From SPCO01 sp964579825 (lineage in GTDB: Bacteria; Chloroflexota; Limnocylindria; Limnocylindrales; CSP1-4), in assembly GCA_964579825.1 (NCBI GenBank), contig CAZOHT010000003.1, forward strand, positions 1 through 64,000: a stretch of 64,000 bases of DNA, written 5' to 3'. Within the stretch, counting starts at the first letter, position 1. Every line of letters begins with the position of its first letter. The position numbers and the translations under genes were made by a program. Positions 32,496 to 41,008 of the stretch are shown in pieces. The notes beneath the pieces were generated by a model, which did not search any database, was not told the DNA's origin, and saw only the letters and a list, made by a program, of their open reading frames with translations.

Positions 32496-34250
32496 GTGAC
32501 CCACACGCCGACTCCGGGCACGTCCGCGTTCGCCGACCTGTTCACGCCGTTCCTGGCCGAGCTCTTCGAGCTGGACCCGGTGTTCGCCAGCGAGATCGGC
32601 GACCACGCCCGCGACGGCGCGTGGCCGGACGTGTCCGAGACGGGACGGCTCGCCGTGCTGGCGTTCGCCGATCGGTGGGAGGCTCGCTTCCGGGCCCTCG
32701 ATGGCCTGTCGGTGGACGACGCGGTCGATCGCGATGTGGTGATCGGGCGACTCGAGGCGATGCGGTTCGACGCCGAGACCCTGCGCGACGATGCCACGGA
32801 CCCGATGACCTGGATCTACCTGCTGGGCAGCGGCCTGTTCGCCCTGCTCGCCCGCGACTTCGCCCCACTCGCCGAGCGCCTCGCGAGCGTGGCCGGCCGA
32901 CTCGAGGGGATCCCAGGGGTCCTCGACGCCGCCGGCGCGGCATTGGTCGGGGTCGCGGGCCGGCCGGTCGGGCGGTTCCAGACCGAGACCGCCCTGGTGC
33001 AGCTCTCAGGCGTCGGCTCGCTGATCGACGACGCGCTCGGGCAGGCGGCCGCCGCCGGCGAGGATCCAGCCGTTGCCGCGGTCCAACCGCGCCTGACCAG
33101 CGCCGCCGCGACCGCTCGGACCGCGCTCGCGGCCTTCGAGGGACACCTGCGCGACGTGGTCCTGCCGGCCAGCGACGGGGAGGGCCGCCTGGGCCGTGAC
33201 CTGTTCGCCCGGAAGATGCGCCACACGATGCAGTCCGACGAGCTGACCCCGGACCGCATCCTGGCCCAGGCGGAACGGGAGTTCACCGCGGTCCGCGCCG
33301 AGATGGTCCGGCTGGCCCGCGGCCTCTGGCCCGCCTGGCAGGCCGATCGCCCCCTCCCCGACGACGACCAGGCGATCGTCCGGGGCGTGCTGGATGCGGT
33401 GGCCGCCGAGCATCCGCGCGCTGAGGACAAGCTGGACTACTGCCGCACCGAGCATGCGCGGATCGAGGCGTTCTGCCGCACGATCGACCTCGTCGGCCTG
33501 AGTGACGAGCGGCTGGTCATCCAGTGGACGCCTGGGTTCCTGCGCGCCTTCGGGAACGCCATGCTCATCGCGCCCGGTCCCCTGGAGCACGGGCTGGACA
33601 CGTTCTTCGCCATCACGCCGATCCCCGACGACTGGTCCGAGGAGCAGCGGGAGTCGGCGCTGCGCGAGGACAACGACCGGATGCTCCGGCTCATCACGAT
33701 CCACGAAGCCGTGCCCGGCCACTATCTCCAGGCGGCGTATGCCAATCGCTGCCCGTCCCTCGCCCGGGCGGTGTTCAGGAGCGGCCTCTACGCCGAGGGC
33801 TGGGCCGTCTACGTCACCCAGGTGATGATGGATGTCGGCTACGGCGCGGACGACCCCGCGCTCCTCCTGACCCATTGGAAGTACTACCTCCGCTGCGTGA
33901 TCAACGCGATCATCGACGCCCGGATCCACTGCGACGGCATGACCGAGGACGAGGCCGTCGCCCTGATGGTCGACGGCGGCTTCCAGGAGCCGGCCGAGGC
34001 TCGGGCCAAGTACGCCCGCGCCCGCCTGTCGTCCACGCAGCTCTCGACGTACTTCGCCGGGTCCATGGAGATGTGGGCGATCGAACTCGAGGCGCGCCGC
34101 CGGACCGCCGGCGATCCAAATATCCAGCCGCGAGCGCTGCCGGGCGGGTTCGGCCCGACGCCGGGCTTTCGATATCGCGACCACCTCGAGTCGGTCATGG
34201 CCCACGGCGCCCCGCCGACCGCCCTGCTCAAGCGGATCCTGGCTCGATGA
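32496..34250 (+). CDS. DUF885 metallopeptidase-like protein
   Basis: The 584-residue helical protein has TIHEAVPGHYLQAAYANR, the HExxPGH zinc motif of DUF885, and the third-ligand region GLYAEGWAVYVTQVM with a conserved Glu, as in M32-like carboxypeptidase folds. There is no signal peptide, so it is predicted cytoplasmic. Length is normal for the family (550-620). GTG 32496 follows TACGAT (32484-32489) by 6 bases. Peptidase activity is inferred from fold and motif. Confidence 0.86.
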   Translation: MTHTPTPGTSAFADLFTPFLAELFELDPVFASEIGDHARDGAWPDVSETGRLAVLAFADRWEARFRALDGLSVDDAVDRDVVIGRLEAMRFDAETLRDDATDPMTWIYLLGSGLFALLARDFAPLAERLASVAGRLEGIPGVLDAAGAALVGVAGRPVGRFQTETALVQLSGVGSLIDDALGQAAAAGEDPAVAAVQPRLTSAAATARTALAAFEGHLRDVVLPASDGEGRLGRDLFARKMRHTMQSDELTPDRILAQAEREFTAVRAEMVRLARGLWPAWQADRPLPDDDQAIVRGVLDAVAAEHPRAEDKLDYCRTEHARIEAFCRTIDLVGLSDERLVIQWTPGFLRAFGNAMLIAPGPLEHGLDTFFAITPIPDDWSEEQRESALREDNDRMLRLITIHEAVPGHYLQAAYANRCPSLARAVFRSGLYAEGWAVYVTQVMMDVGYGADDPALLLTHWKYYLRCVINAIIDARIHCDGMTEDEAVALMVDGGFQEPAEARAKYARARLSSTQLSTYFAGSMEMWAIELEARRRTAGDPNIQPRALPGGFGPTPGFRYRDHLESVMAHGAPPTALLKRILAR

Positions 34251-34344
34251 CCAGATCCCGAGTTGGAGGCGGGAACCTGGACGGGGTTCCGACGACCCGA
34301 GCGCCCTTGACGAGGCGAGCGGACGAAGGCCCGACGCGCCGGCC

Positions 34345-37300
34345 TTACGCGGACCCCTTCGTCGTCGGCTTCGAGACGCGGCGCGCTGTCGGCGCCGGCG
34401 TGAGGGTGACCAGCAGCCGGTCCACGCGGAAGTCGGAGTCGGCGGCCGCGGCGCCGAGCCGGACGACCAGGTCGGGCGTCGTTCGCGACCTCGGGGCGAC
34501 GGCCGCGACCGAGGGCGGATCGAGGGCGTCCAGCCGCACGACCCAGCGCAGCATCGCCTCGAAGCGGTCCCGGTCGAGGTACTCCACGCCCTGCCAGGTG
34601 TTGAGCCCGATCGCCGTCCGCACGAGATCGCGTGCCAGCCACGCGTCGACGAGGCGGGCATCGGCGGTCCGGGCGGGCCCGCGCAGGGACGACGGCCGGG
34701 GCAGGGCCAGCAGGACCCGGACCAGATCGGCCACGGCCCACGCGTCCGCCTCGTCGTAGCCGACGTCCCGCAGCCCGGCCGCCACGGCGCCGGGGAGGCG
34801 CAGTTCGTCGTACCAGGCTCGGCTCGTCGCCGCGACGTCCGGTCCGGGCGCCAGCGCCCCCATCCGGGCGAAGGCCAGCCAGGTGAGCAGGGCCGCTCGA
34901 TCGCGCCGGTCCAGGTCGTCGAGCGACGCCGGATCGCCGAACGCGATGCCGACCCGTTCCCGGGCGCCCGCGGCGATCGTCGCGGGATCGCCCGTGACGC
35001 CGGTCGCGTCGGCGACCGCGGCCAGGAACGCCGTGAACCGCCCCTCCAGGTCGTCCAGCTGCGCCGGCGTGGCGGTGCCGTCCACGACCGCGCGGACCGC
35101 GCCGTCCGTGAAGATGGCCCGCAGGGGTCCGTGGACCGGCTCCAGCTGGAGTTCCCGGAACGCATCGTCGAGCGACGGCACGCCGCGGCCACCGAGCCGG
35201 GACGCCAGCCTGGCCCACTGTCCGGCCACGCCGTCCCAGACCTCGCGGAACTCCCAGAAGACATGGCCGCCGTACGCCTCGAGCGACAGATGCAGGCCAC
35301 GCTCCCAGAGCTCACGGCACGACCGCAGGTACTCCAGACCGGTGCGGGCATCGCGGAAGGCCACGAAGGCCATCGGGTCGTTCGGCAGGCCGAGGCCCTC
35401 GGCGACGGACCGGCGGACGAGCCGCCTCGAGCCATCGGGCGCCTTGAGGGCATAGGCCGCCGAGTCGCGGATGGATCCCGAGGTCGTCGCGAATCGCGTG
35501 TGGTAGACCACGAGCGAGCGCTGCGGACCGGCGCCGTTCGAGTAGGCCAGGACGTGTTCGTCCACGCCACCGTCGGTCAGGAAGTCGTACAGCAGGAAGT
35601 CGCGGGCCTCGGCGAACCAGGAGCGCCGATGCAACAGGGGGAAGAGCTCGCGCTCGTGCCGCTCCACGAGCCACGGGTCCGGTCGCTCGTCCAGGGTGGC
35701 GCGACGGAATTCCATCCCGTACTTCTCGCCGAACCCCTGGACCTGGCCGTGACCGAGCATCGGCAGGCCCGGCAGGGTGGCCATCACCATCGCCACACCG
35801 AAGTATTTGTCGCCCTTGCCGAACTGCTCGAGCGCCGTCTCCTCGTCCGGGTTGCTCATGAAGTTGACGTAGCGCTTGAGGATCTCGGGGTCGAACTCCA
35901 GGGTCTCGCGGATGACCCGCCGGTAGCCGGCGCCGTCTTCGTCCCGCAGCATGTGCATGAAGGCGCTGTTGTAGACCCGGTGCATCCCGAGGGTCCGAAC
36001 GAAGTAGCCCTCCAGCATCCAGAAGGCTTCCGCCAGCAGGAGCGTGCCGGGGACCTCGGCGGCGACCCGGTCCACGACCTCGCGCCAGAATTCGACCGGC
36101 ATGCGCGCGTCGAATTCGGCCTTGCTGATGGCGTGCTCGGCGCGCGACGGGATCCCGTCGCCGGCGCCCGGCTCCGGCCACCACAGTCGCTGGACGTGCT
36201 TCCTGGCCAGGACCATGGCGGCATCGAAGCGGATGATCGGGAAGCGTCGGGCGACATCGATGATCGTCCGGATGACCTGCTCGCGGACCGCGGCCGCCAG
36301 GAAGTCCAGCTGCGCCGTGTCGTTCCAGGGGAAGCTCGTGCCGTCGTTGCCGTGGTAGATGTAGCGCTCGTCGCCGGTGTGCCGGTCGAACCGCTTGAAC
36401 ACGACCGCGGCGTCGCTGTCGTTCCAGTAGTGGTCCTCGAGGACGATCCCCACGCGTTCGTCGGACGACAGGTCCGCGCCCGTGAACGAGTAGGCCGGGT
36501 AGGGCGGCTGCGGCAGCGACAGGAACCACTCGGGGTGGTCGATCACCCAGCGGGAATCGATGCCCATATGGTTGGGGACCATGTCGCTCGCGAGCCGGAT
36601 GCCGCGGGCCCAGGCGCGATCGCGCAGGTTCACATAGGCCCACTCCCCACCGAGGTCGTCGGCGATCCGATAGTCGTCGAGCGAGTAGGCCGACGCGACC
36701 GCATCCGCGTTGCCGCGCATCCGCTTGATCCGCTCCGACGCCGGCGACCGCTGCCACAGCCCGATGAGCCACAACCCGGTCACGCCCCAGGTCGCGAGCG
36801 TGTCCAACTCCTCGTCCGGGATGGCATCCAGGGTTCGGATGTCGCGCGCGTACGATCGCGACAGCTGGTCGAGCCAGACATACGTGCTCTTCGCCATCAG
36901 GACGACCTGCGGCATCCAGGCGGAGTCGGACGAGAACGCCTCGGGTTCCTCGCCCAGGCCGCCGATGCCCGGCGTCTCGGTCGGGCCGCGGCCGGTCGCC
37001 GGGCCGCCACCGAACCGCAGCGACAACGCGCGCTTCTCCTCGGCGAGGACGCCGATCGCGATGTCCAGCCGGTCGAGCAGGTCGAGCAGCGCGGCTCCCA
37101 GCAGAGCCCCCCATCGGTCCCGGATGAAGCGCAGCTGCCCAGCCAGTGAGGTGGGGGAGTGGCGAGCCGGCTGGCGCATGACCTCGAGCAGGGGCTCGCC
37201 GCCATCGACGACCGGTGGTCCGTCCGCGAAGACCGTCTCCAGCTGGGCGATCGCCTCGGCGTAGCGGGTGTCTCGAGCGAGGCCCCGATCGTCGACGAGT

Positions 37301-37731
37301 TCGCGCAACGGCCCGAGGGCCGGGTTCTCGTTGGCGATCCGGATGAGCAGCATCTCCTCGAGCCGGTCGCGCGGGGGCTCCGGGAGGGGTCCGACCCCCG
37401 GGAACTCCCGGGCGAACCGATCGAGCAACCGGACCGCATCCGTACCCAGGCTCGCATCGAGGGTCGTCAGGGCGTCCGTCATCGCGCGCGGCCGCCGGTC
37501 GCGCTCGTACGTCGCGATGAGGAGGTGGCCGATCTCGTGGATGAGCCCGAGGGCGGCGATCTCGCCCGCGGTGACGGGAGGCGCGCCGGTCGCGCGCGCC
37601 GTGTTCATCCGCTCCGAGAGCCGTCGGATCGCCGCGAGGTCCGTGACCACGAGGTCACCTCGCACGCCCAGCAGCGCGCCGTCCACGTCGTACCGAAGCC
37701 GCGCGTCGCGCTGGACGTGGAAGGCCGGCAT
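34345..37731 (-). CDS. GH13 alpha-amylase-family enzyme with N-terminal HEIGH extension
   Basis: This 1128-residue protein has three parts. Residues 1-270 are mostly helical and contain LGLIHEIGHLLIATYE, a HExxH zincin-like motif at 65-69. Residues about 270-800 are a GH13 barrel: TWGVTGLWLIGLWQ, DMVPNHMGIDS, FPIIRFDAAM with nucleophile D503, TLLLAEAFWMLEG with acid/base E568, and NFMSNPDEE with D629. The last 300 residues are helical and unassigned. It may act on alpha-1,4 glucans in the cytoplasm. The start overlaps the gntR stop by one base (TGATG). The pairing of a GH13 core with HEIGH is unusual. Confidence 0.82.
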   Translation of the reverse strand: MPAFHVQRDARLRYDVDGALLGVRGDLVVTDLAAIRRLSERMNTARATGAPPVTAGEIAALGLIHEIGHLLIATYERDRRPRAMTDALTTLDASLGTDAVRLLDRFAREFPGVGPLPEPPRDRLEEMLLIRIANENPALGPLRELVDDRGLARDTRYAEAIAQLETVFADGPPVVDGGEPLLEVMRQPARHSPTSLAGQLRFIRDRWGALLGAALLDLLDRLDIAIGVLAEEKRALSLRFGGGPATGRGPTETPGIGGLGEEPEAFSSDSAWMPQVVLMAKSTYVWLDQLSRSYARDIRTLDAIPDEELDTLATWGVTGLWLIGLWQRSPASERIKRMRGNADAVASAYSLDDYRIADDLGGEWAYVNLRDRAWARGIRLASDMVPNHMGIDSRWVIDHPEWFLSLPQPPYPAYSFTGADLSSDERVGIVLEDHYWNDSDAAVVFKRFDRHTGDERYIYHGNDGTSFPWNDTAQLDFLAAAVREQVIRTIIDVARRFPIIRFDAAMVLARKHVQRLWWPEPGAGDGIPSRAEHAISKAEFDARMPVEFWREVVDRVAAEVPGTLLLAEAFWMLEGYFVRTLGMHRVYNSAFMHMLRDEDGAGYRRVIRETLEFDPEILKRYVNFMSNPDEETALEQFGKGDKYFGVAMVMATLPGLPMLGHGQVQGFGEKYGMEFRRATLDERPDPWLVERHERELFPLLHRRSWFAEARDFLLYDFLTDGGVDEHVLAYSNGAGPQRSLVVYHTRFATTSGSIRDSAAYALKAPDGSRRLVRRSVAEGLGLPNDPMAFVAFRDARTGLEYLRSCRELWERGLHLSLEAYGGHVFWEFREVWDGVAGQWARLASRLGGRGVPSLDDAFRELQLEPVHGPLRAIFTDGAVRAVVDGTATPAQLDDLEGRFTAFLAAVADATGVTGDPATIAAGARERVGIAFGDPASLDDLDRRDRAALLTWLAFARMGALAPGPDVAATSRAWYDELRLPGAVAAGLRDVGYDEADAWAVADLVRVLLALPRPSSLRGPARTADARLVDAWLARDLVRTAIGLNTWQGVEYLDRDRFEAMLRWVVRLDALDPPSVAAVAPRSRTTPDLVVRLGAAAADSDFRVDRLLVTLTPAPTARRVSKPTTKGSA

Positions 37732-38774
37732 CAGCTGGCGGAGACCTCGATGGGTGGGGTGGTCACATCGGTCGGCCGTGCGGCTGACGCGTGCTCGATG
37801 GCCCGACGCAGCAACTCCAGTCCGGATGGATCGAACTCGTAGCCCCAGGCTCGGATCCGGTCCGGCCGCGAGAGGCGACCCTCCAGGCCGGCGGCCATCG
37901 CCTCGCGCGACATGAGGATGAGGTCGGCGGTCTCGTCGACGATCGCGAGATCCGCCTCGTGGTCGAGGATCGCGGTGACGATGTCGACGTCGCGCGTCCC
38001 GGCCAGGTTCAGGGTCTCGCGGATGTTGTCCGTCCCACGCGCGGAGGCACAGACCAGGCCCACGCGGGATCCGCGCGGCAGCCCGGCGATCTCGTGGACC
38101 AGTTCGACGTAGCCGGGCCCGACGACCATGGCCACCACCGGGACCCGGCCGGCCACGAGGGCCTGGGCCTCCTCGCCGTGGAACGTCGTGGTCGCCACCA
38201 GGTCGTAGTGGAACCGGTCGAGCCGGTCCGGGAGGTCGTCGAGCAGGCAGCCCTCGGCTTCGATGAGACCGGGGAACTCATCGCCGAGCCGCTCGGCGTC
38301 ATAGCCCGCATCCGCGCTGGTGCACTCGGCGTACAGGACGCGGACGAGCGGACCCGGGTGCTTGCGCTCGCTGGCCGCCGCGAAGGTCGCGGCAGCCACC
38401 TCGTCGGCCGTGAACCCGGCGTGGGCCGCTCGGCGGAGCAGCTCGGCCACGACGCCGGCGAGGGCCTCGGCCCCGCGTCGTTGCGGCGGTCGCGCGGCGA
38501 CGTGCGTGCCGGCCCCGTGGCGACTGGTCACGTAGCCGGCGTCGGACAACCGCCGATAGACCGCTCGGATCGTATTGGGATTCACGCGGAGGGCGGCGCC
38601 CAGCTCACGGACGGGCAGGAGGCGCGCCCCGGGCAGCAGGCGCCCCGAATCGATCTGGTAGGCGAGCTGCCAGTAGATCTGGGTGGAGATCGGGACGTCC
38701 GAATCGCGCTCCACGTCGAGCGGTCCGGGAGCGGCGACGGGGCTCGCGGCGGGCGAGGCGTCCGGCTGGGTCAT
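37731..38774 (-). CDS. GntR-family (YtrA-like) regulator with C-terminal effector domain
   Basis: The 347-residue protein has an N-terminal winged helix (residues about 27-93: PISTQIYWQLAYQIDSGRLLPGARL, ALRVNPNTIRAVYRRLSDAGYVTSRHGAGT), then a helical linker and an alpha/beta domain (LVRVLYAECTSADAGYDAERLGDEF onward) resembling a periplasmic-binding-protein or LacI-type core. YtrA regulators usually have only about 120-130 residues, so the extra 220-residue sensor is distinctive. Position inside the glucan operon, coupled to the GH13 gene, makes control of glycogen turnover likely. Candidate operators lie at 43225-43268. Confidence 0.82.
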   Translation of the reverse strand: MTQPDASPAASPVAAPGPLDVERDSDVPISTQIYWQLAYQIDSGRLLPGARLLPVRELGAALRVNPNTIRAVYRRLSDAGYVTSRHGAGTHVAARPPQRRGAEALAGVVAELLRRAAHAGFTADEVAAATFAAASERKHPGPLVRVLYAECTSADAGYDAERLGDEFPGLIEAEGCLLDDLPDRLDRFHYDLVATTTFHGEEAQALVAGRVPVVAMVVGPGYVELVHEIAGLPRGSRVGLVCASARGTDNIRETLNLAGTRDVDIVTAILDHEADLAIVDETADLILMSREAMAAGLEGRLSRPDRIRAWGYEFDPSGLELLRRAIEHASAARPTDVTTPPIEVSAS

Positions 38775-38832
38775 CGTCGACCCACGATAGCAAGGTCGGC
38801 CGGTGCGGATGGAGCGTTCGCGAACGGGCGGA

Positions 38833-40998
38833 TCAGGTCTCGGCGGCGGCGCGATCCACGGTCACCGCGACGGCGTGGGTCACGACGAACTCGACGGTCG
38901 CTTCCGGGGCCAGGTCCAGCAGCCAGCTGAGCAGCAGGCCGCTGCCCTGGTAGACGCGTTCGAAGCCACCTTCCGAGTTCGAGATGGTCTCGACCGGTGC
39001 CCACCATGCCTCGGCGGGGACCGACACCGTCGTGGCGACGCTCACGCCGACGTAGTCGTTGCCCTGGGCGATGGACGAGATGGCCGTCGCCTGACCGGAC
39101 ACGTCGTGCGCGGTCCGCTCGCCGCCCACCTCCCACCAGGCCGACGGGTTGCCGCCGCCGCCGAGCATCGTCGTCGTCCACTCGGAGCCAAGGCGAGCTC
39201 GCAACGGTCGATCGGAGCGGTTCGCGATGGACACGGCCTGCTGGAGCGTCGGAGCGAGCCGGTCGCCGCCGGTCGAGATGGTCCGGGTGACGCGGACGGC
39301 CTGCCGTCCGTCGGCATCGGAGACGTGGCCGTCCCGGGTCAGGATCAGTCGGCCCGGCTCCAGGCTCGTGACCTCGAAGGCATGGTCCACGAGATCGCCG
39401 AGGTCCGATGTCGCGGCATCGGCCCAGTCCTCGGGCGTCGCGTCCAGGGGCAGGAACCGGACGAGGCCGGATCGCCGTTCGTGATCGTCGTAGCGGAGGC
39501 GGTCCGCGAGGCCGGCCTCCTTCGTCAGCACCCGATCGTGGATGGACGCGGGGGCATCGGCACCGTCAGTCGCCGGGTGGTCCGCGGCCTGCCCGAGGGT
39601 CGCCTCGTGTGCGCGCAGGGTCTCGTGATAGGCCTCGGGGCGCCGTCGCATGATGGCGGTCAGCGCGTGGCGGACCGCCCGGATATCCCACCCGCCGATC
39701 CCGCCGCCGTCCGATGGATCCACCGTCACGACCTGGCCGGCGTCGGCCAGGCGGACGTCGTCGAGGCCGTCCATGTCGAGGTCCACGAGGGTGGCTGTCG
39801 CCGTCCCGGTCGAGGCGGGATCGGCCAGGTCCTCGGCCGCGATGAGATGCTCGTACGTGGCCAGGCGCATGTGGCTGATGTAGATCCCACCGAACAGCCC
39901 GTGCCAGTAGCAGTCGTTGGACTGGCCCTGGTAGAGGTGGTCGATGGCGCGATCCCGGTCCGGGCCGGCCGGCATCCGGGCGACGGCCGCGGACGTGCGC
40001 AGCATCTGCTTGTGCAGGTCGTTGATCTCGCGGTACTTCACCTGGAAGTTGCGCCAGAACGCGCCGCGCAGCCAGCGCGCCTCGGGTAGGTGCTCGGCCT
40101 GGGCCCGATGGAGCACATCGGCGTAGGCCAGGCTCTCTTCGGCGGGAAGGGCCCACTGGCCCATCTCGGCATACGACCCGGTGGGGATGTACACCCGCCC
40201 GATCGGGCGCTGGCGGGCCAGCCAGGCCGATGGCGTCACCGTGGACAGCCAATCGGCGTTCTCCTCGAGGGCCGTGAAGAACCGGTCCACCCAGCGGGTG
40301 GTGCCCCAGCAGTGCTCGTACGTCGTCGGCCACGCGCCGAACTTCTCGCCGTCATCGCCCATCATCCCGACCCGTGTCCCGTCCTCGGTCGCGTGGTCGC
40401 GCAAGTAGCCGATGACGTCCTCGACGTCGCGGAACGGGATCCGATAGCGCAGCCCCTGCTCCGTCCCGAACACGGTCAGGATCTCGCCCTGGTCCTCGGT
40501 CGTGTACGGGCCCCAGAGATCCTCCTCGGGGATGGCCGCGGCGCGGAAGTGGGCGTCGTCGAGGATGGTCCAGTCGTAGCCGCCGTCGACGAGCGAAGCC
40601 GGCAGGTCCGGCTCCCAGACACGCTCCGCCAGCCAGGCGCCGCTGGGCCGACGCCCGAACAGCCCTTCCAGTTCGTCGCCCATCCGGACCAGCTGGCCGA
40701 TCCGGTCGCGCTTAGGCAGCGACGCCAGGACGGGCTCGTAGTACCCGCCGCCAAGCACTTCGACCTGCTCACGCTGGACGAGAGCCCGCAGGCGGACGAT
40801 GAACTCTGGCCGCTCGGCCCGGAGCCATTCCAGGAGCGGTCCCGAGTAGTGGAGCGAGAGGTGAACACCCGGGTGGCGTTCCAGGGCCTCCAGCATCGGG
40901 AGGTAGGCCTGGTCGTGGATCTCGGCGAAGACCCAGCCGAAGTTGCCGACTGGCTGATGGTTATGGATCGCCAGCGCGAGCGAGATCCGGTCGGTCAC
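38833..40998 (-). CDS. GH57 alpha-amylase / 4-alpha-glucanotransferase with DUF1925/1926-like C-terminus
   Basis: The 721-residue protein shows the GH57 motifs: HNHQPVGNFGW (12-22), GGGYYEPVL, AWLAERVWEPDLP with nucleophile E125, DDAHF, YTTEDQGE, and MMGDDGEKFGAWP with acid/base D215/D216. The spacing matches Thermococcus litoralis 4-alpha-glucanotransferase (E123/D214), as does the all-beta second half with VYQGSGLLLSW. It should transfer or cleave alpha-1,4-glucan segments. GTG 40998 lies 10 bases after the phosphorylase stop, so the two are co-translated. Transferase versus hydrolase cannot be decided here. Confidence 0.88.
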   Translation of the reverse strand: MTDRISLALAIHNHQPVGNFGWVFAEIHDQAYLPMLEALERHPGVHLSLHYSGPLLEWLRAERPEFIVRLRALVQREQVEVLGGGYYEPVLASLPKRDRIGQLVRMGDELEGLFGRRPSGAWLAERVWEPDLPASLVDGGYDWTILDDAHFRAAAIPEEDLWGPYTTEDQGEILTVFGTEQGLRYRIPFRDVEDVIGYLRDHATEDGTRVGMMGDDGEKFGAWPTTYEHCWGTTRWVDRFFTALEENADWLSTVTPSAWLARQRPIGRVYIPTGSYAEMGQWALPAEESLAYADVLHRAQAEHLPEARWLRGAFWRNFQVKYREINDLHKQMLRTSAAVARMPAGPDRDRAIDHLYQGQSNDCYWHGLFGGIYISHMRLATYEHLIAAEDLADPASTGTATATLVDLDMDGLDDVRLADAGQVVTVDPSDGGGIGGWDIRAVRHALTAIMRRRPEAYHETLRAHEATLGQAADHPATDGADAPASIHDRVLTKEAGLADRLRYDDHERRSGLVRFLPLDATPEDWADAATSDLGDLVDHAFEVTSLEPGRLILTRDGHVSDADGRQAVRVTRTISTGGDRLAPTLQQAVSIANRSDRPLRARLGSEWTTTMLGGGGNPSAWWEVGGERTAHDVSGQATAISSIAQGNDYVGVSVATTVSVPAEAWWAPVETISNSEGGFERVYQGSGLLLSWLLDLAPEATVEFVVTHAVAVTVDRAAAET

Positions 40999-41008
40999 GG
41001 GCGCGGGT

